Assembly: GCA_903893815.1 (NCBI GenBank)
Contig: CAITNS010000043.1
Location: 62,001-126,000, forward strand
Origin: an uncultured Bacteroidota bacterium
GTDB taxonomy: Bacteria > Bacteroidota > Bacteroidia > B-17B0 > Aurantibacillaceae
Length of the DNA: 64,000 bases
Reading direction: 5' to 3'
Shown here: piece by piece, positions 34,979 to 44,051 of the stretch
Position numbering within the stretch: position 1 is the stretch's first letter
Layout of the letters: every line of letters starts with the position of its first letter
Translations under genes and position numbers: made by a program
The notes under the pieces: generated by a model
The model's input: only the letters and a program-made list of their open reading frames with translations
Told to the model about the DNA's origin: nothing
Databases searched by the model: none

Positions 34979-35569
34979 CTATTTTTTATAGAAATTCATT
35001 TCATCCAAATACTGCCAAACTGCTTGCGGCACAAAGAAAGAGACGTTTTTTTTGTCTTTTATCGCTTGTCTAATCATGGTAGAGGAAACTTCCATTAAAG
35101 GAGCCTCTGTCATAATAACGTTTGGATGCGTTTTTGTCCCGATATCTATCGGGAATCCTGAATTTGAATTTGGCCGAGGGTAAACATATAATTTGTGGTT
35201 TTTCAGGATTTCCTCGTAGTTTTTCCATTTAGTAAAAGACTGTAAATTGTCTTCGCCCATAATTAATGAAAATTCATGTTTTGGGTATTTCTCCTTTAAA
35301 TGAGCCAATGTATTAATGGTATAAGAAGGTTGAGTGAGCCCAAATTCAATATTACTGCTTTTTAGTTTATTAGTGTCGCCAATAGCTAAATTAACCATGT
35401 GTAGGCGTTGATTTTGGTTTAAAAGAGATGATTTTTCTTTTAATGGATTATGCGGAGACACTACAAACCAAACCTGCTCCAAATCAGTAAATGAAGCCAT
35501 ATAGTTTGCTAGCACCATGTGTCCCACATGAACAGGATTAAAAGACCCAAAAAACAAACCAATATGCAT
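34979..35569 (-). CDS. nadD: Nicotinate-nucleotide adenylyltransferase
   Basis: Forms nicotinate adenine dinucleotide from ATP and nicotinate mononucleotide in NAD synthesis. GSFNPVHVGHM at the N-terminus holds the HxGH motif; SSTMIRQAI near the C-terminus holds the ISSTxxR-type motif; VSPHNPLKEK and LIMGEDNLQSF are typical. At 196 residues it is slightly longer than usual. The excess appears to lie at a short segment SNSGFPIDIGTKTH encoded by a palindrome (35137-35154), which is probably an inserted mini-repeat. It is divergent from holB. Confidence 0.95.
   Translation of the reverse strand: MHIGLFFGSFNPVHVGHMVLANYMASFTDLEQVWFVVSPHNPLKEKSSLLNQNQRLHMVNLAIGDTNKLKSSNIEFGLTQPSYTINTLAHLKEKYPKHEFSLIMGEDNLQSFTKWKNYEEILKNHKLYVYPRPNSNSGFPIDIGTKTHPNVIMTEAPLMEVSSTMIRQAIKDKKNVSFFVPQAVWQYLDEMNFYKK
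35137..35154. repeat. Palindromic mini-repeat inside nadD
   Basis: TCCCGATA-TC-TATCGGGA: perfect 8-base arms with a 2-base spacer in the coding sequence. It belongs to a CCCGATA.TATCGGG type of short palindrome I remember as scattered in Bacteroidota genomes. Only this copy is seen in the window. Confidence 0.5.
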
Positions 35570-35638
35570 AAAACAAAATTAAACATCATTTTCGATTTAT
35601 TGTGCATTTTTTAATCAGCTAAATATGTAAATTAGCCT

Positions 35639-36763
35639 GTGCTTTTTAAAAACCTTATAGGGCAAATGCCCGTAAAACAAAAATTACTAAACATGTTGCA
35701 GGATGGGCGTGTGCCTCATGCTTTAATGTTTACTGGCCCCGAAGGAAGTGGTAACTTGCCCGCTGCTTTTGCTTTTGTACAGTATTTATTTTGTCAAAAC
35801 AAACAGCAACACGATTCGTGTGGAGTTTGTGGCTCGTGCTTAAAAGTGAGTAAATTAATTCATCCCGATTTACATTTAGTATTTCCAATTCCTCTCAGTA
35901 AGCATGTTCGAACGAGTAATGATTTGTTGCCTGAGTTTAGAGAAGTATTTATTGAAACACCCTATATTACTGTTCACGATTGGTTTGATAGTTTAAGTGC
36001 TGAAAATAAACAACCGACAATTCTAACAGATGAAGCCAATGATATTTTAAAAAAATTGTCTTATACAAGTTACGAAGGTGGCTATAAGATCATGATTATA
36101 TGGCAGCCCGAAAAAATGAATGCTTCGGCCGCCAATAAGCTTTTAAAAATATTAGAAGAACCACCTGAGCAAACTTTATTCTTATTGGTGTGTAATCATC
36201 CCGATCAATTATTGGCAACAATTATTTCGCGTGTACAGCAAATTCCGTTTTATAAAATAGATACAGAAGATATTGTAAAAGGATTGCAAGAACAATTTGA
36301 TTGCCAGCCAATAGCAGCTAAACAAGCTGCACTATTGAGTGATGGCAGTTATAGAGAAGCGCAATTACTATTACAGCATTTAGATGGTGGAACAGCCTAT
36401 TTGCAAAATTTCAGAACCTTTATGTTAATTGCTTTAAAGTTTGATGCCATTAAAGCGGTTGCTTGGGTTGATGAAAATGCTCGTATTGGAAGAGAAAAAC
36501 AAAAGCAATTTTTGCAATACGGGTTAGAAATTTTTAGAGATTGCTTAATGTTTAATTTTGGAAGCGTTGATTTAGTAAGACACTCTGGTGAAGAAAAAGA
36601 ATTCGTTACGAAGTTTGCTCGTTTTGTGCATCAACGTAATTACGAAAAACTCCTAGAAGAATTCAATTCTTCTTTTTATCATGTAGAGCGTAATGCAAAT
36701 CCTAAAATTTTATTTATGGATTTAATTATGAAAACGAACGAGTTGATTAATCGCCCTGCGTAA
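35639..36763 (+). CDS. holB: DNA polymerase III delta' subunit-like protein
   Basis: The clamp-loader delta' subunit of the replicase. A P-loop-like FTGPEGSGNLPA lacks the Lys-Thr of a working Walker A, as in delta'. A Cys-rich zinc module with the DnaX/delta' spacing is present: CQNKQQHDSCGVCGSC. The SNEL-like region reads MNASAANKLLKILEEPPEQT, followed by LVCNHPDQLLATIISRVQQI (sensor 1 and arginine-finger region). The start is GTG 35639 by position relative to the conserved LFKNLIGQ beginning. The 374-residue length is normal, and the C-terminal collar domain is present. Confidence 0.93.
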   Translation: MLFKNLIGQMPVKQKLLNMLQDGRVPHALMFTGPEGSGNLPAAFAFVQYLFCQNKQQHDSCGVCGSCLKVSKLIHPDLHLVFPIPLSKHVRTSNDLLPEFREVFIETPYITVHDWFDSLSAENKQPTILTDEANDILKKLSYTSYEGGYKIMIIWQPEKMNASAANKLLKILEEPPEQTLFLLVCNHPDQLLATIISRVQQIPFYKIDTEDIVKGLQEQFDCQPIAAKQAALLSDGSYREAQLLLQHLDGGTAYLQNFRTFMLIALKFDAIKAVAWVDENARIGREKQKQFLQYGLEIFRDCLMFNFGSVDLVRHSGEEKEFVTKFARFVHQRNYEKLLEEFNSSFYHVERNANPKILFMDLIMKTNELINRPA

Positions 36764-36918
36764 TAAAAACCAAAACTTACTCTAACGAAATTGTTAAATA
36801 CTGAGTACTCTTAGTGTTATAAAATTTCATAATGTGTGTTGTAAAATAAATTATACTAAATCATTCATCTAAATGAGATTGTAAGTTTTACAATAAAGAC
36901 AATTTGAGCAGGATACAT

Positions 36919-36962
36919 AAAAAAGCACCTTCTATTTTAGAAATAGAAGGTGCTTAATTTTT
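36919..36962. terminator. Bidirectional terminator
   Basis: AAGCACCTTCTATTT (36923-36937), loop TAG, AAATAGAAGGTGCTT (36941-36955), flanked by A and T tracts. It lies between convergent holB and the T9SS gene at 36980. Confidence 0.92.
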
Positions 36963-36979
36963 TAAACGTATCCGTTATG

Positions 36980-37987
36980 CTATTCTTTTGCAACAATTAA
37001 TTTATAAGTTACTTCGTAGTTGTCAATTGTTTGCTTCAAAAAATAAATTCCAGTTTCTAAATCTATTAAAGATACAGATTGGTTGTAATCTCCTTTTGGT
37101 TGCGAAATTAGTGGTTGGATAATTTTTAAACTTTTCCCCAAAAGATTATATAATTCGATTTTTACAAATGAATTAGCGTGTAAAGCATATTGCAGTTTGA
37201 ATTGAGTTGTAGCGGGATTTGGAGAAATGTTTATCGAATAATTATCAGAATTTAATTCTCTTACTGAAACATCAGAATTGGAAGCATTGCTTGAAGGAAC
37301 TATTTTTGCCGAATCAACTACAAATCCTAAATTAGTCAATTGGTTGCCATTTATAGAAACATGATGTGAAGAAGCTGTGTCTAGACCGGGAATATCAACT
37401 AAAACAAAAAAATCGCCATTTGGTAAATTACTAAATATATAATCACCGTTAGAATTAGTTGTAGTTTGCGCAAATAATTGCCCTCCAGGGTTTTTACCTC
37501 CTTTTACAATTACTCCTCCAATAGGAGTTCCTGGTACAGTTACGCCTGAAGTTTTTTGACCGTATTTTTGGCCTTCGACAATTTTACCTGATATAGCTCC
37601 ATTGCCAGAGCCAACTAACGCATCATAGGGCTGAGAGAAAAAATTGGCAATAAAGCTATTAAAGCAAATATTATTATAAACAGTTGCTTGGTTCCATGAT
37701 TTTGCTGTATCTGAATATGATATTTGATATAAAGGTGAAGAGGGGATAAACTTTAAAATGTAACGTCCACTATCGGGAATTGCCATAGTAAATGAAGGCG
37801 TAGATACAGTTTGATATCCTACAGAATCCATCATAGCACCCGTGGTGGTTTTTCTATAAATAATTACTTTTCCGTTAGCGCTTGCAGTGGGATTAATATT
37901 GCAACTAAATGTTCCTGTACATTGAGCGGTTGAGATTAAACTACAACCAATAGAAAGTACTAAACTTAATAATAGATTTTTCTTCAT
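36980..37987 (-). CDS. T9SS-secreted protein with carboxypeptidase-regulatory-like domain
   Basis: A 335-residue exported protein. The signal peptide (LLSLVLSIGCSLISTAQ) ends at about residue 21. The central region (about 125-225) looks like a carboxypeptidase D regulatory/CarbopepD_reg beta-sandwich: ISGKIVEGQKYGQ, GGVIVKGGKNPGGQ and NSNGDYIFSNLPNGDFFVLV. A T9SS type A sorting domain is at the C-terminus (ISPNPATTQFKLQY, TGIYFLKQ, YKLIVAKE). There is no catalytic domain, so it is likely a structural or binding protein. It ends at the bidirectional terminator and lies downstream of the sdh operon, separated from sdhB by 113 bases and its own ATG. Confidence 0.87.
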   Translation of the reverse strand: MKKNLLLSLVLSIGCSLISTAQCTGTFSCNINPTASANGKVIIYRKTTTGAMMDSVGYQTVSTPSFTMAIPDSGRYILKFIPSSPLYQISYSDTAKSWNQATVYNNICFNSFIANFFSQPYDALVGSGNGAISGKIVEGQKYGQKTSGVTVPGTPIGGVIVKGGKNPGGQLFAQTTTNSNGDYIFSNLPNGDFFVLVDIPGLDTASSHHVSINGNQLTNLGFVVDSAKIVPSSNASNSDVSVRELNSDNYSINISPNPATTQFKLQYALHANSFVKIELYNLLGKSLKIIQPLISQPKGDYNQSVSLIDLETGIYFLKQTIDNYEVTYKLIVAKE

Positions 37988-38100
37988 GACTTCGTAATTT
38001 TAAACAAAATTATAAAAAAAAATACTATTACTCCAAACCAAAACTATTAATTTTTTTAAAAAAAATTAGTATTTCTGCGTAAGATCAATCTGTAAGAACT

Positions 38101-38865
38101 TTACTTAAAAGTTGCTCCCATTAATTCTCTGTTCATACGTGCAATATTTTCCAAAGAAATTCCTTTAGGACATTCAGCTTCGCAGGCGCCTGTATTTGTG
38201 CAGTTACCAAATCCTTCCTCATCCATTTGCGCAACCATTTTTAATACTCGCTCTTTACGTTCAACTTGTCCTTGAGGTAATAATGCTAATTGAGATACTT
38301 TTGCCGAAACAAATAACATAGCTGAGCTGTTTTTACAAGCTGCTACGCAAGCTCCACAACCAATACAAGCAGCTGCTCCAAAAGCCTCATCTGCATCTGT
38401 TTTAGGAATTAAAATGTTATTTGCATCTTGCGCATTACCAGTGTTTACTGAGATGTAACCGCCACTCGCAATAATTCTATCAAAAGCACTTCTATCAACT
38501 GCTAAATCTTTAACTACCGGAAAAGCACCACTTCTCCATGGTTCAACAATAATTGTATCACCTGTTTTAAACGAACGCATGTGTAACTGGCACGTTGTTA
38601 CACCTTGTTTAGGCCCGTGTGGACGACCATTGATATACATACTGCACATACCACAAATACCTTCGCGGCAATCATGATCAAAAGCGATGGCTTCTTTTCC
38701 TTCGCTAATTAATTTCTCGTTTAATACATCAAACATCTCTAAAAAAGACATGTCAACTGAAATGCCTGTTAATTGATGCGTTTCAAAGCTTCCTGTTGCC
38801 TTTGTGTTTTTTTGCCTCCAAACTTTTAAAGTTAGATTCAATTCTTGCCCATGTCCTGATCCCAT
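38101..38865 (-). CDS. sdhB: Succinate dehydrogenase/fumarate reductase iron-sulfur subunit
   Basis: The electron-transfer subunit of complex II. It has the 2Fe-2S region [19 protein letters not shown] with a final Cys in TTCQLH, the 4Fe-4S region [16 protein letters not shown], and the 3Fe-4S region [16 protein letters not shown]. The 254-residue length and the reading direction match the sdhC and sdhA genes. It is separated from sdhA by an unrelated secreted-protein gene, which is unusual. Confidence 0.96.
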   Translation of the reverse strand: MGSGHGQELNLTLKVWRQKNTKATGSFETHQLTGISVDMSFLEMFDVLNEKLISEGKEAIAFDHDCREGICGMCSMYINGRPHGPKQGVTTCQLHMRSFKTGDTIIVEPWRSGAFPVVKDLAVDRSAFDRIIASGGYISVNTGNAQDANNILIPKTDADEAFGAAACIGCGACVAACKNSSAMLFVSAKVSQLALLPQGQVERKERVLKMVAQMDEEGFGNCTNTGACEAECPKGISLENIARMNRELMGATFK

Positions 38866-38884
38866 TATTTTTATATTTAAATAA

Positions 38885-39973
38885 TTAGTATTGTGTGTAT
38901 TTATTATATCGTGAACTGTAGTCCTTTAAAAACTCAGAAATATCTTTATATGTGCGACTGTAATCTTCGTCTAACGCTTTGTGACTTGCTAATGCTTCAT
39001 ATGCCTTATCAAAATCTTTAGTCCAAATTGATGCTTCTGCAATATTTAAATATAATGCCGCAGCAATATCTTTATTGATACGTGCATCTTTATTTGTTTT
39101 ATCAAGCTCAGTAAGATCTTTTTCCCAAACAGCAACAGCTTCTTTTAATTTAGCAATCATTATATCTTGTTTTGCAGGAATATTAACATATACAAAAGCA
39201 TTTTTAACTTTTTCAAGTGCTTCGTGGCATTCAGGATAGGATTGTTTTTTATCTTTTATATCAAAAAATGTGCGATCTTTTTTTTCAACATTATATCCGT
39301 AATTAATTTTTAGGTAAGTATTAATGTTTTCTACAGCTAAATTTTTTGCACTCGTTTCAGCACCTTTTAAAGTTGAAATCATTGATTTTTCTAAGTCGTT
39401 TGGTGTAACTGAATTTGTTGAACGTGTCACCCAATTATTAGGAACACTACCAGAATATACCGTTGCGCCTTTATCATTTACAATAGTTAAAACAACTTGT
39501 AAAGGGTTAAAATTAATTTTTGTTTTAGATGGATCAACTGTATAGCTTAATTCCGAAAACAAAACTGTGATTGAACCTTTTGAATCTGGCACTTTACTGT
39601 AGCCCGGAATTACTATTTGTCCTTTAACAGTTTCTTCAGGAAAAAGAGTTGGAACAAAAGAATTGTTATTATAAACTCCAGTAGGTTTTGCTTCACCCAT
39701 TACTTTAGTCGCTAATAATTTTTCGCCATAATTTTTTTTGTCATACTCTGCCTTATCAGCTGCGGCTTGTTCTTTTCTTGCAGCGGTTTCAGCAGCCGAT
39801 TCCCCAACTTTACTTCTATAGGTGTAATCAACAATTACAGACACTTTTTTTTCCTTTGAAATAAGTTCAACAGGAAACATTTCAAGTTCGTAATCAACGT
39901 TTGTTTTATCTGTTTTTTGAGCAAAAGTTATGCTCGTCATCAGAGAAGCAAATAGTATGAATGTTTTTTTCAT
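38885..39973 (-). CDS. Secreted protein of unknown function inside the sdh operon
   Basis: A 362-residue protein with a Sec signal peptide ([13 protein letters not shown]). The first part holds a Lys/Ala/Glu-rich helix ([20 protein letters not shown]), then a beta-rich portion; the C-terminal part is helical with TPR-like residues ([29 protein letters not shown]). No family is recognised. It sits between sdhA (14 bases) and sdhB (19 bases), all in the same direction, so it is very likely co-transcribed with complex II. Its role could be in assembly or may be unrelated; nothing in the sequence decides. Confidence 0.8.
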   Translation of the reverse strand: MKKTFILFASLMTSITFAQKTDKTNVDYELEMFPVELISKEKKVSVIVDYTYRSKVGESAAETAARKEQAAADKAEYDKKNYGEKLLATKVMGEAKPTGVYNNNSFVPTLFPEETVKGQIVIPGYSKVPDSKGSITVLFSELSYTVDPSKTKINFNPLQVVLTIVNDKGATVYSGSVPNNWVTRSTNSVTPNDLEKSMISTLKGAETSAKNLAVENINTYLKINYGYNVEKKDRTFFDIKDKKQSYPECHEALEKVKNAFVYVNIPAKQDIMIAKLKEAVAVWEKDLTELDKTNKDARINKDIAAALYLNIAEASIWTKDFDKAYEALASHKALDEDYSRTYKDISEFLKDYSSRYNKYTQY

Positions 39974-39987
39974 TTTTTAAAATTATA

Positions 39988-42000
39988 TTACTTGTAGCTT
40001 CTTTGTGCAATTTTAATATTCTCGTATTTTAACTCTTCTTTGTTTAATTCCCATTCGCTCACACCTTTGTATTCCCAAGCGGCAACATAAGCAAAGTTTA
40101 CATCATCACGTTTTGCTTCACCTTCTTCTGTTTGATGCTCTTCACGGAAGTGACCACCACAACTTTCTTCGCGATTTAAGGCATCTTTACACATTAACTC
40201 TCCCAACTCAATAAAATCGGCTACACGGCCAGCTTTTTCCAAATCAGGATTAAACTCATCGGCTGTTCCTAATACACGCACATCGCTCCAAAATTCTTTA
40301 CGTAAAGCTTGAATTTCAGCAATAGCATCTAATAAACCTTGCTTATTACGAGCCATACCACATTTATTCCAAATAATTAATCCTAAACGTTTATGGAAAC
40401 TTTCTACTGATTTAGTGCCTTTTATATTTAAAAATTTATTGATTAAATCTGTTTGCTCTTTTAATGCAGTCTCAAATGCCGGATGGTTTGTTTTTAATTT
40501 ATCAATTGAATCTGATTTATCTTTTTCAGCACTCATACGAGTTACTTCGGCAGATAAATAAACACCTAACGTATAGGGAATAACAAAATAGCCATCTGCC
40601 AAACCTTGCATTAATGCAGAAGCTCCTAAACGGTTAGCGCCATGATCAGAGAAATTAGCCTCACCTAAGGCGTATAAACCTTTTACAGTTGTCATTAAGT
40701 TATAATCTACCCATAAACCACCCATTGTGTAGTGAACTGCAGGATAAATTCGCATTGGAACTTCGTATGGATTTTCGCCCGTAATTTGCTCATACATAGT
40801 AAATAAATTACCATATTTTTCTTTTACGACAGCTTTTCCTAAAGTCATAATTTGCTCATGACTTGGGTTATGAATATTTTGCTTAATAGCTTCTGTTTTT
40901 CCGTAACGCGCCGTATTAAATGCAAAATCTAAATATACCGCCATTTTTGACTTACCAACTCCATATCCAGCATCACAACGCTCTTTGGCTGCACGAGAAG
41001 CCACATCACGAGGAACTAAATTTCCAAACGCAGGGTAACGACGCTCTAAATAATAATCTCTCTCTTCTTCAGGTATGTCAGTTGCTTTACGAGTGTCATC
41101 TTTCTTTTTTGGAACCCAAATTCGCCCATCGTTACGCAACGATTCCGACATTAATGTTAATTTAGATTGGTGATCACCAGAAACAGGGATACACGTTGGG
41201 TGAATTTGCGTGTAGCATGGATTTGCAAAAAACGCTCCTTTTTTATGAGCTTTCCAAGCAGCAGTAACATTACTTCCCATAGCGTTAGTAGATAAGTAAA
41301 ATACATTACCGTAACCACCAGTGCATAATAAAACGGCATGACCAAAATGTTTTTCCATTTCGCCAGTAATTAAATTACGCGCAATAATTCCACGAGTTAC
41401 ACCATCAATAGTTACAATATCAAGCATTTCGTGACGGTGACATAGTTCGATGTTACCTGAGCCAACTTGACGCTGTAATGCAGAATATGCTCCTAATAAT
41501 AATTGTTGCCCAGTTTGACCAGCTGCATAAAATGTACGTTGTACTTGTGTACCACCAAACGAACGGTTACTTAACAATCCGCCGTATTCGCGAGCTAATG
41601 GGACCCCTTGAGCAACACATTGATCAATAATACTAGTTGATACTTCCGCTAAACGATGAACATTTGCTTCACGGGCTCTGTAATCACCACCTTTTATTGT
41701 ATCGTAAAATAAACGATACGTGGAGTCGCCATCATTTTGATAATTTTTTGCAGCATTAATTCCTCCTTGCGCTGCAATTGAATGCGCACGACGAGGAGAG
41801 TCTTGAAAGCAAAATACTTTTACTTTGTACCCTGCCTCAGCTAATGTTGCAGCTGCAGATGCACCGGCTAATCCTGACCCTACAACTAAAACTTCTAAAC
41901 TACGTTTGTTAGCTGGATTTACAAGAGCTATGCTTGAACGGTATTTTGTCCACTTCTGTTCTATGGATCCTTCAGGTATTTTTGAATCTAATTTACTCAT
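39988..42000 (-). CDS. sdhA: Succinate dehydrogenase/fumarate reductase flavoprotein subunit
   Basis: The catalytic FAD subunit of complex [22 protein letters not shown] is the N-terminal dinucleotide-binding motif; [20 protein letters not shown] is the flavin-linking and FAD-binding region with the conserved His. Later are [20 protein letters not shown] and [18 protein letters not shown] (active-site region). At 670 residues it is longer than the E. coli enzyme, as is typical of Bacteroidota-type SdhA. It starts 36 bases after the sdhC stop. Confidence 0.97.
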   Translation of the reverse strand: MSKLDSKIPEGSIEQKWTKYRSSIALVNPANKRSLEVLVVGSGLAGASAAATLAEAGYKVKVFCFQDSPRRAHSIAAQGGINAAKNYQNDGDSTYRLFYDTIKGGDYRAREANVHRLAEVSTSIIDQCVAQGVPLAREYGGLLSNRSFGGTQVQRTFYAAGQTGQQLLLGAYSALQRQVGSGNIELCHRHEMLDIVTIDGVTRGIIARNLITGEMEKHFGHAVLLCTGGYGNVFYLSTNAMGSNVTAAWKAHKKGAFFANPCYTQIHPTCIPVSGDHQSKLTLMSESLRNDGRIWVPKKKDDTRKATDIPEEERDYYLERRYPAFGNLVPRDVASRAAKERCDAGYGVGKSKMAVYLDFAFNTARYGKTEAIKQNIHNPSHEQIMTLGKAVVKEKYGNLFTMYEQITGENPYEVPMRIYPAVHYTMGGLWVDYNLMTTVKGLYALGEANFSDHGANRLGASALMQGLADGYFVIPYTLGVYLSAEVTRMSAEKDKSDSIDKLKTNHPAFETALKEQTDLINKFLNIKGTKSVESFHKRLGLIIWNKCGMARNKQGLLDAIAEIQALRKEFWSDVRVLGTADEFNPDLEKAGRVADFIELGELMCKDALNREESCGGHFREEHQTEEGEAKRDDVNFAYVAAWEYKGVSEWELNKEELKYENIKIAQRSYK

Positions 42001-42036
42001 ATTGAAAAATTAAGAATGTAAGGTTGAATATTTTAA

Positions 42037-42711
42037 TTATTTAATGATGCCTAAATACATTAGTATTGGCATTAATGCGAAAATGAATGGAATAAAAATT
42101 GAAAAATAAATACCCACCTTTTTAATGATTGGTGTATATAATTTATTATTTAGTCCTAAAGTTTGGAATGCCGATTGAAACCCATGTAATAAATGGTATG
42201 CTAACGAAATCATTGCTAGTGTATACAAAATAACTACCCATAACATTTTAAATGTTTCTTGCATAACTGCATATAAATTTTCGTTGCCGTTAGCGTCGTG
42301 TCCAGGTAAACCAGTAAAGCGAGATTTTACCCAAAAGTGTATTAAGTGAATAATTAAAAACATTAATAATAAAGTTCCTAATAATCCCATTGAGCGGCTG
42401 TACCAAGAAGAGTTTGCAGCTCCATCTACTTTTAAATATCCAATAGGACGCGCTTTTTTATTTTCTAAAGTTAAAATTAAGGCCTGAAAAACATGAATTA
42501 TTAACCCGGCAAATAGCACAAGTTCTCCTGCTCTGATTAGCCAATTGTGCGCCATAAAATCAGCACCAATGTTAAATGTTAAACCGCCATCATTAAAAAA
42601 GATTAGGCAATTAATAAAGCAGTGCACTACTAAAAATGTAATAAGGAATAAACCTGTTGCGCCCATTACAAATTTTTTTCCGATTGATGTTTTTAAAAAT
42701 CCTTGACTCAT
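42037..42711 (-). CDS. sdhC: Succinate dehydrogenase cytochrome b subunit
   Basis: The single membrane-anchor subunit of Bacteroidota-type complex II (class B, like B. subtilis SdhC). It has five hydrophobic helices in 224 residues, the first being FVMGATGLFLITFLVVHCFI with a His that could ligate haem; others contain FLIIHLIHFWVKSRF and AYHLLHGFQSAFQTLG, where His residues again suggest two b haems. It is first in the operon and its start is 109 bases after the predicted transcription start. Confidence 0.94.
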   Translation of the reverse strand: MSQGFLKTSIGKKFVMGATGLFLITFLVVHCFINCLIFFNDGGLTFNIGADFMAHNWLIRAGELVLFAGLIIHVFQALILTLENKKARPIGYLKVDGAANSSWYSRSMGLLGTLLLMFLIIHLIHFWVKSRFTGLPGHDANGNENLYAVMQETFKMLWVVILYTLAMISLAYHLLHGFQSAFQTLGLNNKLYTPIIKKVGIYFSIFIPFIFALMPILMYLGIIK

Positions 42712-42826
42712 AAAGTTGATTTTGTTGTTTTAATTATTTTATGATTTTCCCATCATTTTCATAAAAATTATACTTTTTTGAACGATGGGGAATTCATAAT
42801 AGAAATTGTATTTAATTTTTACTTCG

Positions 42827-42857
42827 CAAATGTATAATTGTGAAGCGTTTATTGCAA
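42827..42857 (-). promoter_or_regulatory. Promoter for the sdhC operon
   Basis: On the minus strand TTG (complement of 42855-42857) is followed after 20 bases by TACATTTG (complement of 42827-42834), a full match to the TTG-N17-23-TAnnTTTG promoter of Bacteroidota. Transcription should start near 42820, leaving an untranslated leader of about 110 bases. Confidence 0.7.
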
Positions 42858-42975
42858 TAAAATTTAGTGCTTTTATCAACTTAATAACAAGAATAAGCCT
42901 AATTTGGTTTAAACAAGGATGAAATATTGCTTATTTGGAATAGTTCTAAATTCTAGTGTGCTATTTTATTGTTTT

Positions 42976-43962
42976 TTAAACATCGGTAATCACATCAAAG
43001 CCTTTAAAACTTCCCACGATAGCAAGTCCAGTTACATTTTTTGCTACTTCTTTATTTTTAATTTTTTCTGCTATTTGATTTAAAGTAGAACCTGAACCAA
43101 CAGCATCATCAATTAGCAAAACGTGTTTAAAGTTTCGATTATCCACAACCGCAAAGGTATTTTCGGCGTTTCTAATACGCTCATTCATTTTTGATAATGA
43201 CTTTTGAGGAATTGGAATAATGCCACTTATTTTTTGAATCTCTATATGCGGTAAACTTAAATTTAGTTTTTGCTGAATGAATTTCATTATTTGCACTTCT
43301 CTCCTTACCGTTGGCGGGACAAACGCTACAGCATCTACTTTGTGATTCTTGATGAAATCTTTGATTTGTTTTTCAATTTCGTTCATCATAATTTGCATTA
43401 GGTATTTATTTTGCCCTTGTTTAGCATAATGTAATAAAGTTCCTAAGCGTGTTTTTCCAAATCGCTCAATTGCATAAAAATCATGGTAATAAAGCTTGTT
43501 AAGCCAAATTTTTTTATACTCTTTTGTGTTTACGAGTTTATCTGTGCCATCAATAAAACCTGATTTATCATGATATTTTTTATATTTATCTTTTGTTATT
43601 ATAAATTCTTTTGCTGTTTTTTCAATTGGCAAATTGCGCTGTTGGCACCAATAACTAAATGCTTCAATTCCATCTAATAAATTTCCCACATCGGTGACAA
43701 TTAAAAAATTTTGAGCTAAATAAATTAATTCGTCTTCGGTTAAATTTAAACTAGGAATTTCCTTTGCTTTTTTTGTTTCAGATAATTTGCGATAAATAGT
43801 TTTTGGAGGAGCCCCAAGTTTGATAATGATGTTGTTTTCCAACAATTGTTTAATGGCCACATGCACCATTTGCTTGGATACATTTAACTTATTAGAGATT
43901 TCATTAACAGATAATTCGTTATAAACATCTAATAGTTTTTCTATATTTTGTTTTACCGTCAT
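42976..43962 (-). CDS. HTH-phosphoribosyltransferase fusion, putative autoregulated repressor
   Basis: A 328-residue protein. The N-terminal 55 residues form a winged HTH of GntR/DeoR/MarR type (LSVNEISNKLNVSKQMVHVA). A helical middle part follows, and the C-terminal part is a phosphoribosyltransferase domain with the PRPP motif VLLIDDAVGSGSTLNQIAEK near residue 285. PRT regulators of this type (like PurR or ComF-type proteins) may sense PRPP or nucleotides. The start codon lies inside a 36-base palindrome that could be its own operator. It is divergent from nothing and alone: the next gene upstream is leftward too but separated by 89 bases. Confidence 0.82.
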   Translation of the reverse strand: MTVKQNIEKLLDVYNELSVNEISNKLNVSKQMVHVAIKQLLENNIIIKLGAPPKTIYRKLSETKKAKEIPSLNLTEDELIYLAQNFLIVTDVGNLLDGIEAFSYWCQQRNLPIEKTAKEFIITKDKYKKYHDKSGFIDGTDKLVNTKEYKKIWLNKLYYHDFYAIERFGKTRLGTLLHYAKQGQNKYLMQIMMNEIEKQIKDFIKNHKVDAVAFVPPTVRREVQIMKFIQQKLNLSLPHIEIQKISGIIPIPQKSLSKMNERIRNAENTFAVVDNRNFKHVLLIDDAVGSGSTLNQIAEKIKNKEVAKNVTGLAIVGSFKGFDVITDV

Positions 43963-43996
43963 TTGATAGTTGATAGTTTACTATCAACTATCAAAT
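43961..43996. promoter_or_regulatory. 16-bp-arm palindrome over a start codon
   Basis: ATTTGATAGTTGATAG (43961-43976), TTTA, CTATCAACTATCAAAT (43981-43996). Both arms are two copies of a seven-base word GATAGTT/AACTATC. The palindrome covers the start codon of the HTH-phosphoribosyltransferase gene (43960-43962), as for an autoregulatory operator, or it forms a hairpin that hides the start. Confidence 0.65.
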
Positions 43997-44051
43997 ATAA
44001 AGCTATTTTCTGAATTTTAAAATCTAAACAATAAATTATAAGTATTTGATT

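Noticed and set aside
43961-43996. CRISPR repeat at the heptad palindrome
   Set aside because: There is a single palindrome without regularly spaced spacers; no cas genes are present in the window.
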